The notes below the pieces were generated by a model, which was not told where the DNA came from, did not search any database, and saw nothing but the letters and a program-made list of their open reading frames with translations. From positions 19,766,225-19,808,724 of the forward strand of contig NC_135557.1 in NCBI RefSeq assembly GCF_964340395.1: DNA of 42,500 bases, given 5' to 3'. Below are positions 1 through 12,295 of this stretch, piece after piece. Both the position numbers and the translations under genes were made by a program. The stretch's first letter is position 1. Every line of letters begins with the position of its first letter. The DNA comes from Glandiceps talaboti. Taxonomy: Eukaryota > Hemichordata > Enteropneusta > Spengelidae.

Positions 1-458
1 AATTGACGATAAAATTATATTGATTGAATCTTCAATTTGGTCACAAAACTACGGATTGTAAAATGTGACAATCCCCCAAACATTATAATGCAAAATATGA
101 CCCTCCCCCAAGAACAGGTTTGTAAAATGTGACCCTCCCCCTGATTCCTCCGGCCCTCCCCCTGTCAATACTGAAGGCTCCCTTATAGCCTCAGGCCTAT
201 CCCCATGGTGTACGCTATAAGATATGTGAATAGACAGACAGGGTCAAAGTTCGCGTTACATTCCACCTCAGTACATAATCAATTTGTGTCTTGCATTGGC
301 AGAAAACATTACAAATTCCTACTGTAAGTTGAGGTGATTTAAAGAAAGGTGCGTAGCAATGAAGTGGGGCGCTGTCTTAGTTCCATCTGTATCTATATCG
401 CTGTGAACGTTTTACAAACTCTTGTGATTCCACATATTGAACGCTGGTTGTGTACAGG
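1..458. other. Non-coding DNA upstream of the GPCR, with a C-rich interspersed repeat
   Basis: No coding exon is recognised here. Bases about 35-175 hold a degenerate repeat built on 'TTGTAAAATGTGACCCTCCCC', present about three times in a row. Related C-rich text (TTGTAAAATATCACCCC...AATACTGAA) occurs near 3120-3190 and a weaker version near 23986-24030, so it is probably an old interspersed repeat. The last bases before the GPCR start codon read 'TGTGTACAG|GATGG', a good splice acceptor. The receptor mRNA may therefore have an untranslated first exon somewhere upstream. Confidence 0.4.
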
Positions 459-3400
459 ATGGACTTGTATAATAACAGCTGGCTATTAGGGAATGAATTT
501 TCATCTAAAAATTCATCTGATGTTTTCATACAGGTCACACTCTGTATAATAACATTTATCTTATCCCTAGTTGGTAACTTGACCGTCATTATCGTGTCCA
601 GGAAATCACGCCATGTAGGTTCAGATTTGAAAGTTTACCTGATGAGTTTAGCTGCAGCTGATATTCTGATGGCAGTTTTCTGTCTACCGTTTCAAGTACC
701 ATCCATGATTGTGAGAAGATGGTTATTTGGTAATGTGATGTGCCCTTTGGTGAAATATGCACAACAGGTAAGTTAACAAAACAGCGAATGAACGTTTTAT
801 GGGGAGTTACCTTCTCTTTCGTATACAACGAGGAACATTCTGATGAAGTGACACGGGCTAAGTTTATAAGAAATTTATAATAAGGCCAAAAAACGGAATT
901 GTGTCTGGTCAGGTCATTTTGTTTAAGTGGTGCGACGACACGATTTTTTTTAATTGTCAAACCTGTCACTCAATCTACTATTTATGGTAGTTACTTTTAA
1001 TATAGGGGTGGATTATTGTTGTGTTTTCCCTGCATGAAACACGTAAAGAAATAAATATTTAAGTGATGCGCGCGCTGACCAGAAACAATTTCTTTTTAGG
1101 CCTAACCCGAGTCAAAATAATTTCGCAAAACTATAATAGAATAACTTTTACTTTTGATACGTCTTTGATGACAGTGAACTTGTATCCTTTAATGGCTAAA
1201 AGGCATCTAAGATAGCCCTGGGAAATCGGCATATGCCTATCGCGTCATAATTGACCCCTACCAAAATACACCATTTATGTGAATCTGTCACACACGAGTA
1301 TATCTTTAGTCCTCTGAAAAATGAACTGTTTTACTGTATAAATTAAACAAAACGCTTTGCGTTGCTTTTCGTGACATGGCGTGGCAGGGTGTAGTGAAGT
1401 ATAATATGTTGCAATGCCGTGTGCTATGATAATGGTAGTGTGGTGTAGTGTAGTGTAGTGCAGTGCAGTGCAGTGCAGTGTAGTGTGTGTGTAGTGTAGT
1501 GTAGTGTAGTGTAGTGTAGTGTAGTGTAGTGCAGTACAGTGTATTGTAGTGTAGTGTAGTGTAGTGTAGTGTAGTGTAGTGTAGTGTAGTGTAGTGTATC
1601 CTACATCTTTTGATATTGCAAGTGAAGGTAATCTTCACTGAGTCTTCGGCACTTGCAAATACAGAAAATCATAGATGAAAATTCACTCCAATTGTGATCA
1701 GGATTTTTATAAAGATGACTGATAGATATGGATATGATACAACAAACAACCAAAACTAAGAAGACAATGTGTAGCCGTATGGGAGTTCAGTTTGTAACAG
1801 GCCGGCGATTTATTCATCGTGATATGACACGTAGTCCATAGAAGGTAGTAACTTGTAATATTTGTTTCTTGGGAGGCGAGAACTCTATTTCTTGGAAGCC
1901 GTTTGATTTTTTTATTTGACTGAATGGCGCCGGAAATTGTACGTGCTGCTACAGAGTAGTTATCGTATTACTAAAACGTACATGATACTGGTATCCGTAA
2001 ACACCTAGCTAACGATACCCTAAAGGTTAGATCTACATATAGCGTTAAATGCACGTTTCTTACATATGCACATACGCGATATTCACTTTCTTAAGATGGG
2101 AAAAATCAGGGGTAGAGAGTCGTGGTAGTATCAAGTCTGTTGCATAAAATGTAATGCACACCCGATTCCGTTTTTACATTCCGTTATGGAATGTTATTTT
2201 ATTTTAGGGCAAGACAGTGTTTTTGCTAATCTCAGATTGTACTATCTTTTAAAACTGTGAAATTATACATAATTATTGACTAAAAAGGTCATGGAAAATC
2301 TACAAATTGTATTTCAAGACTCTCAGAGCAAAGAATTTCTCCACATCTCCCCCTACTAATAATACAACCGTCAGGTGAGCTGACCCTTACTATAGTGATG
2401 CCATTTGACTCTCTAAAGAACATATTTCAACCCTATAAAGAGTAGTTTCTGATACATTATAGTGCACGTGCTGTCTTCTAGAGGTTGGAAATTACTGCCC
2501 CAAAGCGTCTTATAGTAATGGCCTAAAAGGGGCTACAAGACTAGTCAAAAGAGTGCAGAGCGTCTGGAGAGAGACTCCATAGGACCCCCGTGAGAGTGGA
2601 CATATCTCCGCCTCAAGCTCTTCCCTCTAACTTTTTCTGTAAATATGGTTTTAACCTATTTTTTTCTCTTTTTTTGAATAATTCAACCCTATACATAAAG
2701 ATTAGTTGCTAATTGCATGATGGTGCTGTCTTAAGAATAATTAAATATGCGAGACATACATGTAGTCAAACAGCCCACTGTCTGAGTCACGGTGACATGA
2801 CTGGCATGTACATATGAATTGGGTGGGGTGGGGTGGGGTGGGGTGAGGTGAGGTGAGGTGGGGGTTATCATGTTATAGAAATAAGTGATTGGGGTCAGCC
2901 GGATCTGGGTTTTACAGAGGGGGGGTCAAATACTTGTTGTCGGCCCGATGGAATAATCAACCAGTCTCATATTGTACAAAAGTGGTGGTGGTGGGATGGG
3001 GCAGCAATGGGATGGCACTGTTGGCAGCGGTGGGATGTCAAAATCACAAATCAATGCAAAGTCAAAAAATATACAGAATTCAAGTGAACTGTGACCTCCT
3101 AATTCCAATTTTTTTTAAATAAGGTCCTCCCCAAACACCAATTTGTAAAATATCACCCCATTCCCACGACCCTCCATGTAAATACTGAATGCGTTATTAA
3201 CAGAATATGAAGAATTTTCACAATTGCAAACATCGGCAAATACCTTTAAATGTTGGCAAGCTTTGGAAAGGTTAGATCAGCCAAATAGGAAGCCGTGCCG
3301 TATAACTTCGGAAATTCCACAATATTTGACCGTTTGGTTGAAGTTTCTATGGGACAGTCTAAATCTACTTCTCCTTTCTGTACGTCTGTACCCTCCCTCC

Positions 3401-6400
3401 ACCACCATCTCCGCTATTTCCTGGCTGTCAGTCCGTCAGTCCATCAGTCTGTCTGTCTGTCTGTCTGTCTCAGTCTCACTGTCGACATAGAAATGTTTGC
3501 ATACGCTACTAATACAAATAGTAGTATGCTATTCTTTGCTAAGGGCTTAAAGATAACTATCGTCACACATTCCAATTTCCTTTCAACGGATATGCGGTTT
3601 CTTTTTGACATTTAGAAATCACGACATACTCTTTATTACACCTAGATGTCTCTTAGCTAATAGTACTACACAAATTATTTTTATGTGACATTTCCTTTGT
3701 ACAGTATGGAAACTGTTTATGCATTGTATCTTAACAGTGTGATGGAGGTTGCCATATGAAACCAAACGTCAAACGTGTGTAATTACAATGCCTTGTTTCA
3801 TCACCTTTTTTTTTTTAAAGTTTCCATGTAGAATTTATTTACGGTCATTTATTGTAATTAATCGTTCAAATGTGAACAATTTTGACATATCTATAGTATT
3901 ATGGATTTGGTCATTTTCATATGAACCAAGGCCTTACAATCTAGACTTATTTACTCCAGTATAATCAGATTACAAGAGATATGTGATTATTCGTAGTTCT
4001 AGTTGCTGATGTCCACAACGCACACCTATTAGTAACCTTTGGCAGTCTAGTGATTCAATTAAAAGAACATAGTTGGCCTGTCTTTATAAATGAACACTTT
4101 GCGTATTTCGAAATATTGTTGCATTTCTTTAGTTACATGAATATAAGATGTATCACATGTTGTTTACATACATAACTATAAGTTGAGTTTTTATATAGTG
4201 TTTTATCCACACTAAGGACTACAAAAACTGTGTGGTTCCGATTATGCTAAATTGTAGAATAGGTGGGGTGGGCAGATTTTTTATTAAATTGTATCATACT
4301 TTTTTTTGTGAGTGTCTAGTTCAGGTAGTTATGTTTTCTGTTGTTTTCTATATAGTCTATGTGTATTGGTTTCTTTCAATCGGATGTACAGCCATTACAG
4401 ATTGGAAGAACAGTTTTATATTGTCTTTTTAAGTTGGTGTCAGTTTCCACATCCACTATGTCTGGTGAGACTTCACAATTTTCACGATTTTATTATTTCT
4501 TTCTTGAATATGTCAAAAGAGTTTGATGTCGGCAGTGAAATACTGGGTGGGATTGGGTAGCGGAACCAAAAATTGTTTCTTTAGGCCGACGCTCAAGAGA
4601 GTTTACAATTATTACGCGTGAATGCAGCTGTAACCTTTAATTAACTTCTTCAAATCACCAAGGGCCATACAAACGATTGCAGCCTCTTCAAGCGCATATT
4701 ATTATGCATATGACAATTTAGCATCAAGAATTATACTATATGAGCTTAAGGCGAATCAAACAATATTAATAACGATATTCAAAACTTATATATAGTCTAA
4801 AAATCAAAGTAAACAAATTATCTATCTTTTTCATCATAGTAGACATGTTTGCAATTTATAACACATGGCTTCTACGTAACGTCACCAGCAGGTTTCAGTC
4901 TGTGGACATTTTCCCGTTTATCTTGACAGAAATTAGAATCCGATATTGTTTATTTACAAAAGGTAATGTCTTTTTTTTTAAATGTATGTTAAATGTGGAG
5001 GAAATCACAAATATGCTTCGAAGTGTACTAATAATGCACATGTACATGTAAGTAATCAAAGGTATGCATCGACATCACTGTATTATTCAAACAATAACTC
5101 ACCCCGCCAAAGGCTAAATCATACGAGAGCTCAGCTGGTTACAATTTGCGATATATGGCAGGAACCGAGGCGAGTGCTACATTTTGTATATGGAGAATAT
5201 TGTATCCAACATCGAGTGTATACCCGACGGCTCGCGGCAGGATTTTTGTTATTATACCATATCAACATGGTGTACACTCAAACATTTATATTACTGTTTT
5301 ATTTCCTTTTGTAGGTTACGATTATGGTCAGCATTTACACATTGTTGGCTGTAAGCATTGACAGATACAGGGCAGTGGTCAATCCATTACATCGAATGTC
5401 ATCCACATCGAATAACTGGTTCATTGTGTCCTGTGTTTGGATCGCTTCACTGATCACGTGTTCTGGACAGCTAGTACTTTACAGATGCATCGAGTACCCT
5501 ATTGACTTTCAGATTTCATCGAAATGTGTCATTGCGCTCAACGAGCAGCAACGTGTTATCTATCGGTTCATCTTCTTTGCCGTATTATTTATCTTGCCGT
5601 TCATCATTCTACTTGTTACCTATGGACGTATTACTTACAAGGTTGTCAACCACAGACAACCAGGTATTCAAATCACTGGCAGGCAAAGAAGTAGTATGCG
5701 AAATAAAAAGAAGGTACTAGTTAACATTACCAAATTATTCAAATAAAAATACATTGGCAGTGATGGCGCTAGAAAACGTCTATTACCCTCGGGGCTATAT
5801 TGCAACCATTTTGGAAGGATGAAAGCCAATGAAAATAGGTGTTACATATGCACGAAGGGTAATATGACACCACAGTCTAGACAGGCAATACATGTATTAT
5901 AACACACCACATTCCCTTGCAACTGTTACAGTTGACCATCGTTATATAGAGATGTCACAAAAATGTGTTTAATTGGAATCAGGATATTCATGTACAATCA
6001 GAGCTGGTTTGCTTCTCTGAATTTGAGCTGAGGAATAAAGCTTGTAAGTACTGTCAATTCTTATTGTGTTTCTTGTTTAACTTTGTTCTAGGTGATCCTA
6101 ATGCTGCTGGTAGCTGTTTTGGCATTTTTTGTTTGCTGGTTACCTGTTCAAATATTCAGTCTATATAACACTATCTACCCATACATGAGGCGCCAACGCA
6201 TCACGTATCTTGTTTACACATGTTCAGTCTGGTTATCCATGGCTCACTGCTTCGTCAATCCTGTTATCTACACTTTCATGAATGAAAATTTTAGGGTAAG
6301 TATTTTACCTTGTTCTCCTTGTTCCCAGGTTACAGTGGAAGCACGTTGCAAAAAAGGTTTGCGTTATACCTACACAGAAGAACAAAATGTGTACATTATA

Positions 6401-7135
6401 CATACATACATACATACATACATACATACATACATTAAAGTAAGATACTGCTTTCTTTCTGGACTATACTGCATGTATATCATATTCACTATTTTGATTA
6501 CAAAATGTATTATACCCGTATCAAATGTTTACCTGACATTTCTGTAGAAGTTAATCAGTAGAGGATGTCGTTATATCGCCTCGGGGAGGTTGACTTCGCC
6601 AACGCAATGTTGCTAGTGAGAAATATATTAATGCTATGATAAAGCGTTGGCTAGCGATAGATTATCAATATTATTACCATCAGTGTTGTTGTATTTTACT
6701 ATCTTGTCCAGTCGGAAATTTTTTAAAACTCACTTTTTTACTAAATCTCAGAAAGGCCGGTTATAAGGAACATGAATTAAAAGTGTCACCTTACCTAAAC
6801 GTGGCATTTTTAATTTGATACTAGTACAAATAATATGTGTGAATTCGCAGATGACAAAATGTTATGTACATGATTAGGCATATGACGTTGTGTGATTGAC
6901 CTTATCAGTTAGACTATTAGGATTATACATGTTTACTCTTTCCATGACTTACGTTTTGAATAGGTGTATGTACCAAACAAATACCTTTCTAATCGGATAT
7001 ATATATATTGCTATTACTTTGGAAATATAGAGAATATAAGATATAAGGCTGGTATTTCTGATTACCTTTCTACACTGTAGTAGTACTGTCGCTATCTACG
7101 GTTTTCTGACAAATGCATAATACAGACACATGTAT

Positions 7136-7166
<31 letters not shown>

Positions 7167-7514
7167 TGTTTGTTTGTTTGTTGATGAGAAATAAATAGAA
7201 ACCGATATTATTGACGTTTATAAAAATCATACTGAAGTGTTGTTTTATATTAAAATGAGTTAGTTTGTCTTATACTAAGTATTGTATTGCGTTATCACAT
7301 TTTGTAAAGTTAATGTATTCTATATTTGTTGTAGAAAGACGTGCACATGTTGCTGTCTAGTTGCTGTGAATACAAACAATCAAGGAGATCATCGCATTCA
7401 TCCTCGAACAGACGTTCAAGTTCAACAGCTTTTCGCATACGTTTTCCCCATGTGACGATTACTCAACCTGAAAGGGTGGCCGTGCACACAAGAGAAATCG
7501 ATGATCGATTGTAG
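459..7514 (+). CDS. Class A (rhodopsin-family) G-protein-coupled receptor, peptide-receptor type, four exons
   Basis: Exons join(459..767, 5315..5713, 6092..6295, 7335..7514) give 363 residues; every intron is phase 0 with GT..AG ends. It is a plasma-membrane receptor coupling an extracellular ligand to G proteins. Visible landmarks: N-glycosylation sites at N5 and N18; TM1 with GN (39-40); TM2 LAAAD near 63-67; Cys95 at the top of TM3, expected to pair with Cys174 (or Cys161) in loop 2; DRY at 119-121 ending TM3; TM4 W145; TM5 about 190-212; basic third loop with RNKKK; TM6 CWLP (251-254); TM7 NPVIY (292-296); helix-8 start FRKD; Cys314-Cys315 as likely palmitoylation sites; a Ser/Arg-rich tail. 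ATG459 was chosen because it gives the short glycosylated N-terminus. The TM3 'VSIYTLLAVSIDRY' and TM7 'NPVIYTFMNENFRK' texts resemble galanin/allatostatin-A-like and other neuropeptide receptors, but the ligand cannot be assigned. A possible poly(A) signal ATTAAA lies at 7601-7606. Fold confidence is very high; subfamily is uncertain. Confidence 0.93.
1437..1598. repeat. TAGTG pentanucleotide array
   Basis: About 160 bp of (TAGTG)n with CAGTG variants. The unit is the reverse complement of the CACTA/CTACA unit that makes the much larger array at 30235-31090, so the same satellite text occurs in both orientations in this window. Confidence 0.95.
2818..2863. repeat. GGGGT / GAGGT short tandem array
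   Basis: Five-base G-rich repeat of about 9 units, changing from GGGGT to GAGGT. The plus strand carries at least four runs of four G within 25 bases, so it could form a G-quadruplex. It lies inside GPCR intron 1. Confidence 0.9.
4545..4605. repeat. Interspersed repeat fragment, copy 1 (GGTCGGGTARC..GAACCAAA type)
   Basis: The text 'GGGTGGGATTGGGTAGCGGA' followed by ACCAAAAATTGTTT and TTAGGCCGACG resembles 34770-34847, 'GGTGGGGTCGGGTAACCAGA' followed by ACCAAACAATTTGTTAGGCG. Two diverged copies in one window suggest a dispersed repeat family; the type of element is unknown. Confidence 0.5.
5770..5935. repeat. Interspersed element, copy 1, in GPCR intron 2
   Basis: The blocks CGTCTATTACC, CTCGGGGCTATAT, GATGAAAGCC, CACGAAGGGTAATATGAC and TGTATTATAACACACCACATTC appear in the same order as CATCTATTATC, ACGAGGGCTATTAT, GATGAGAG, AACGAAGGGTAATATGAC and TGTTTTATAACACATCACATTC at about 18650-18962. 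It is read as a diverged copy of one short non-autonomous element; no terminal repeats or target duplications are clear. Confidence 0.6.
6399..6434. repeat. (ACAT)n microsatellite
   Basis: Nine units of a CATA tetranucleotide directly downstream of GPCR exon 3, inside intron 3. The same tetranucleotide (either strand) forms the arrays at 8975, 9722, 11385 and 14233. Confidence 0.95.
7139..7182. repeat. (TG)n(TTTG)n compound microsatellite
   Basis: A TG dinucleotide run passes directly into four TTTG units. It lies about 150 bp upstream of the last GPCR exon, in intron 3. Confidence 0.95.
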
Positions 7515-8974
7515 ACCTGGTGTGACTTATAAAAGCACTTTGAATATCGCGTATGACACAGCGAAACTTATGCGGTTATCATGTGACCTTGAAGATGAAA
7601 ATTAAAGTAACAAATTAACAAATTGCTATTTAACTTTCGATACTGAAGTCAAGGTAACGTCTTAATTAAAAGCTTACATCAGATAAATGGGTATATAGGC
7701 ACTTGAATTAAGCTTCTGCATCAAACTTCTGTTTAAAAATATTAGTACGTATGTCAAATGTGGCGGCTATTTCTCCGTACTGGCTAAGTCGCACGAGATA
7801 CTGATACACATATATGCCTATGCCTGTAATATTTTTACCATGTCTCATTAAACTTGAGTTCTGTGGCATCGGAAGTTCTTCATGTCTAGTCTGATGATAT
7901 TACATGATTGCCTTTGTTTTTGAATAATATAATGCAACTGTTGTGAATGAGCCTGGAATCTAATATGACATGTTATTTAGGAACAAAGGAAATATACAAT
8001 AATCGTGAGAGTCGAAATTATCAGAATGGCTTACCTGGAAGCTGCAAGTTGCTGATTTGAGTTTTCACCACTGCTATTTGTTTTTGAATGGCTATTGCCC
8101 TTGGCCAGTGTTTGAACCATGATTGCACCATAGTTAACCCCACTGTGTAATTTCGGACATTCTAGTAAAACATAGATTACTATATGACAATTTTCATTCT
8201 ACATGCTTACAGAGGCTGCAATGGATTGTATGCCACCAAAAGTGTGTTTAGGAGTATTCATGACAACCCTGTCAATATAGGTCCATGCCAGGAGTAAAAT
8301 AATTGAAGAAAGCGTATAACATATTAGCATGTAAATTAATATCCCTTGTCTAAAATTTGGAGTAACAGCATTATACATGGTGGACCCACCCCACCATAAT
8401 TTAATTTGAATGAACACTTATGTTAAGGTGAAATGTGAAGTATAGTAATGATAAAGCATGGTGTATCCCCTCCTGTATAAATAGTTAGATAGTACCCCAA
8501 TATAGTTCTTTGTCCAGCCAAGCTAATTTCCAGTGACCTGAGAGGCCTTGTCACTACAAGCTGATAAAGAACTAGTTTCGGGCTCTATGACAAATATTAT
8601 TGGGAATAGGAAGGGTACCGCGAGATCATTTACTGGTTCTCTTCATTCACTTTGTTTTGCACAGTTTTGATATATCATAATATTATATGAAATTCTCATC
8701 TTTTATTATTAACATATATAAGTTTAGTTTTCTTCAATAACAGTCTACGCTTATAGAAATATTTTAAAGCTAATATTCGTGAAATTAATTATTGAATACT
8801 CGCCCTCGGAATGCGGTTGTATTGCTGTTAACTATCTTTTCACTAAATTTGTGTGTAACTCTATGACTAATTTATTTTTACATAAGATGTTTTCTAAGTT
8901 TTGATTTAGTCATGTTATTGTATTTATTGAACCATGTATTATAGCCCACTGATCATCAGTAGAGCATACAGTAT

Positions 8975-9033
8975 GTATGTATGTATGTATGTATGTATGT
9001 ATGTATGTACGTACGTATGTATGTATGTATGTA
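8975..9033. repeat. (GTAT)n microsatellite with GTAC interruptions
   Basis: About 15 tetranucleotide units with a short (GTAC) patch in the middle, the same GTAT/GTAC mixture as at 11385-11571 and 14233-14300. Confidence 0.95.
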
Positions 9034-9235
9034 AAATAGTGCTCTTGTCCTGGAATTTTATGAATATTACATTCAGCCAGCTACTGGTGACTACTGGTTG
9101 ATATGTTACTGTTGTCTATTGATACCACATATATATACGTATATATACACTTAGGGTTACAAACATATATTACTTATATAATGAACACTTAAATATTGTT
9201 TTATTTATTGTAAATGTAACATATGGTAGTAAACG

Positions 9236-9318
9236 TGATTGATTGATTGATTGATTAATTGATTGATTGATTTGTTTTATTTTTTGATTGATTAATGGAC
9301 TGATTGATGGACTGATTT
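9236..9318. repeat. Degenerate GATT tetranucleotide run
   Basis: Seven or more GATT units, then decayed ones (GATTTGTT, GATTAATGGACT, GATTGATGGACT). It is an old simple repeat with no gene context. Confidence 0.8.
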
Positions 9319-9678
9319 ATTTTCATCTATGTAACGACGAAGCATAGAGTCTATAATTTGGTGGTGTTTGGTGTTGATTTTGATAAAGTGTAAGTCGTGG
9401 TGTGTGAATACCGGTATACTAAACAAACGTGATGGATATTGAATAGTGAAAACAGCCATTGCTAAGGTTTGACGGAATTTGTATGTTTGTACTATATTAC
9501 CGCATTGCGCTGGTACTACAGCAGTTCAAATCAAATTCTGTAGATAGAACGTATATGTGGCTTCTTTGTAATCAATACTCAAGGTGTGTAGACATTCTGC
9601 AATCTTTGTTATGAGTAGAATATATAGCGTCTAGAACTTACGTTTTAGGATTCACGACTTTGATTGTTAGCCATTCAA

Positions 9679-9681
<3 letters not shown>

Positions 9682-9725
<44 letters not shown>

Positions 9726-9766
9726 TACATACATACATACATACATACATACATACATACATACAT

Positions 9767-9797
<31 letters not shown>

Positions 9798-9798
9798 T

Positions 9799-9837
<39 letters not shown>

Positions 9838-9897
9838 CATACATACATACATACATACATACATACATACATACATACATACATACATACATACACA
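9682..9897. repeat. Compound (CA)n / (ACAT)n microsatellite, 216 bp
   Basis: CA runs and ACAT runs alternate: CA, ACAT, CA, ACAT, CA, ACAT. All six frames stay open through it, which creates several false ORFs. Period switching between 2 and 4 bp suggests repeated slippage and point mutation on a CA tract. Confidence 0.97.
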
Positions 9898-10674
9898 CAT
9901 TCTATGAAGACGTCAACCATGAAGACTTGTCATCAGCACACCCCATGCAGAGCAAACAACAGTCGAGTAAACTTTACCATTGACTTGGACGTCGCAGAGA
10001 CGAATACTAGTACCTATTTACAAAATAGAAGGCAAAGCCCAGCCTTCAAACATAAACATACCTGAACAAAAGTTTCTGTTATTTCCTGGAATGATGTCTC
10101 CCCCTTCCCCTCCATTAAAAGTAAAGGAAGGAGAAAGGCATTGGATCTATGGTATGGTCATCATTAGGTATTATATTGTTTTGATTATTAGAGTTGTTGC
10201 CGACATAGTTTGGAAGCGTTGGGTCTTCGCCATTATAGCACCCTCAGGGCCCTTCGTACATGCGTTCTGAGTTTAAATCTAATGTGTATTCCACTGATGT
10301 TGTCAATTCTGTTCTTCTAATATGGTACCAGAAGTCATATGTTTAAAGCAACCAGTTATTTTCTTTACCTAGATCCAGCTTTTTGGTTATCTTAAGCCAT
10401 TACTAGCTTTAACTAGATTGCTAACATTCAAGTTACTCTAGTCCTACCAATTTTTAATATTTCACCATTCTATTGAATAAAAATGAAATTGGGAAAAATT
10501 GGGAAACATGGCAATATTAGTAAAATAATTTTGCGTGTTACAATTATTATTAAAAATTAATTATTAAAATCTGGAAACTACGCTAATTACCAGAAACCCG
10601 TTTTTTTAAAGCGTGATGGCGGCCATTTTGAATTGTACTGATTTCTGCTAATTTATGTACATATTCACTAGAGC

Positions 10675-10750
10675 TTCGATTCTAGGCTAAAACTAATTAG
10701 TATGTTCTCAGGAACACTTATCTCTACTTTGGTGGTTTTATCAGTGTAAT
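10675..10750. repeat. Interspersed repeat fragment, copy 1 (CAGGAACACTTAT type)
   Basis: The string TTCTAGGCTAAAACTAATTA, then GTATGTTCTCAGGAACACTTATC and TACTTTGGTGGTTTTATC, matches in order 12225-12295 (CCTAAGCTAAAATCAATAAG, AGGTCCTTAGGAACACTTATG, AATTTGGTGCTTTTATC). Two copies 1.5 kb apart in the same orientation, with divergence, indicate a dispersed family. Confidence 0.6.
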
Positions 10751-11384
10751 AATACGGCCTGTAAAGCCAAATGACTGTGTAATTAGCTGCTTTAGGCAGT
10801 GAGGAAATGTGATCAACATAAAGGTCGCGACCAGCACCAACCTTCTTTTTCTTAATGCATATAATCCTGAACATGTTAGTTTATGTCTAAATGTCTGCAC
10901 TTTTATACAGTCACACAACGGTATTTTGATCAGCTAACTTTGTTTTCGTGTTTTCAGATGCGCGCTTACGACTCTCTAGAGTAATCAAAACAGGTTGTTT
11001 GTCTTAAATCCTGTTGAATGAATGCGAATCTATCTGACCCCAGCTTTGTTTTTGAAATTGCACCAGGTGTATGTATGTAAAGTGATATTCTTCAGTTGCT
11101 CTGTGGATTGTGATTTTAAGCTCATTTTTGGAGACAGTGTTCTTCATTGGGAGAGTGTGGAGCCACTAAATATCAAGACACTAGAAGACATGATGAAACA
11201 TGAGATTGATATCAGATAACATTAAATGCACTTTAAAAAAATTTAAAATTAACTTGAAATACAGTAATACGACACAATATATTGTGAGTATAATATCATT
11301 CATGATTGTGTATTTTAATTCTTGCATACATTTGTCAATGGACAATGTGGACAATGATACATGAAACGAAATAACAAATGTTGT

Positions 11385-11463
11385 ATGTATGTATGTATGT
11401 ATGTATGTATGTATGTATGTATGTATGTATGTATGTATGTACGTACGTACGTATGTGTGTGTG

Positions 11464-11494
<31 letters not shown>

Positions 11495-11571
11495 TGTGTG
11501 TGTATGTATGTATGTATGTATGTATGTATGTATGTATGTATGTATGTATTTATGTATGTATGTATGTATGT
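11385..11571. repeat. (GTAT)n microsatellite, 187 bp, with GTAC and GTGT interruptions
   Basis: A long tetranucleotide array with a GTACGTAC patch near 11440 and GTGT patches near 11455 and 11493. The ORFs across it, MYVC or YIHT repeats, are artefacts. Confidence 0.97.
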
Positions 11572-12067
11572 AGTTTCTTAGATAAGCTCCTTTTAATATT
11601 AACACAGCTCACTGGACTATGTATGACTTTAAGTGATATATTCATTTAAATCTAAGAAAGTTGTTACTTTGGTTTGTTTTAATTTATGTCTTTGTCGTTA
11701 TTTAGACTACTATCTAAAAGTAAACCATATAAGTATCTATAGCTGTCAGTAGTTTCAACAGCATAAAGATATTGGTTCATGGTTGGATTGCAATATGTGT
11801 TAGCGTTTACAAATCACGCTATAAAATGAGTTAGATCCCAACCGGATATCGCATCTTTTCTACCTTCTTCACGTAGTGTACAATTCCACCTTCAGCTAGT
11901 GGTATCGTTTGATTGGCCAGCCGTGACGGCACGATCTCGTCATCTCCGACATCTCTATAAAAATGATCGTGTAGTCATTCAATCGTGACTGCCCCCGGCC
12001 CCAGCATTTTACTTTATCACAAAATCGGCACACTTTGATCAGCCCACTCATGATTGTAATGCACTGT

Positions 12068-12073
12068 TTTATT
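12068..12073 (-). terminator. Candidate poly(A) signal of the resistin-like gene
   Basis: TTTATT on the plus strand is AATAAA on the minus strand, about 420 bases past the stop codon at 12496. It is the first clear canonical hexamer I noticed downstream. The assignment rests on position alone. Confidence 0.35.
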
Positions 12074-12224
12074 TCACTGATATTTAAAATTAGCAAACAC
12101 ATGTAACAATCCATGTCAAAATAAAATAATGTTCGTACTAAATTGATATTTGATCCAATTCAACATAGATCCACCCATCTACATGGTTAGGACAGTTCAG
12201 AACAAAGTTGCAAATATTCAAGAG

Positions 12225-12295
12225 GGCTCCTAAGCTAAAATCAATAAGTAGGTCCTTAGGAACACTTATGCCAAATTTGGTGCTTTTATCCGGCA
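12225..12295. repeat. Interspersed repeat fragment, copy 2 (AGGAACACTTAT type)
   Basis: Diverged partner of 10675-10750: AAGCTAAAATCAATAAG, TAGGAACACTTATG and AATTTGGTGCTTTTATC occur in the same order and orientation. It lies in the 3' flank of the resistin-like gene and may fall within its 3' UTR. Confidence 0.6.

Larger units (their letters stand above)
768..5314. other. Intron 1 of the GPCR gene (4.5 kb)
   Basis: The donor is CAG|GTAAGT and the acceptor TTTTGTAG|GTT, with phase 0 on both sides. The intron contains a TAGTG pentamer array (1437-1598), a GGGGT/GAGGT run (2818-2863), a CTGT run (3447-3468) and interspersed-repeat fragments near 3120-3190 and 4545-4605. No further coding exon was recognised. 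Reading straight from 767 into 5315 keeps TM3 intact (KYAQQ|VTIMVS), so none is missing. Confidence 0.8.
7515..12060. other. 4.5 kb intergenic region between the GPCR and the resistin-like gene
   Basis: No supported exon is seen. Contents: the GPCR 3' flank, (GTAT)n at 8975-9033, a GATT-type run at 9236-9320, the large CA/ACAT compound array at 9682-9897, (GTAT)n at 11385-11571, and an AT-rich stretch with an old interspersed repeat at about 10675-10750. The open frames over the arrays translate to HTHT, YIHT or MYVC repeats and are not genes. Confidence 0.7.

Noticed and set aside
450-458. GTG start three codons upstream of the GPCR ATG
   Set aside because: Animal genes start at ATG, and the GTG lies in a probable splice-acceptor tract.
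8199-8417. 72-residue minus ORF with hydrophobic segment
   Set aside because: No family resemblance and isolated in a repeat-rich intergenic region.
9638-10065. His/Thr- and Met-Tyr-Val-Cys-repeat ORFs on both strands
   Set aside because: They are direct translations of CA and ACAT arrays open in all frames.
11315-11649. MYVC / YIHT repeat ORFs
   Set aside because: Translation of the (GTAT)n array.
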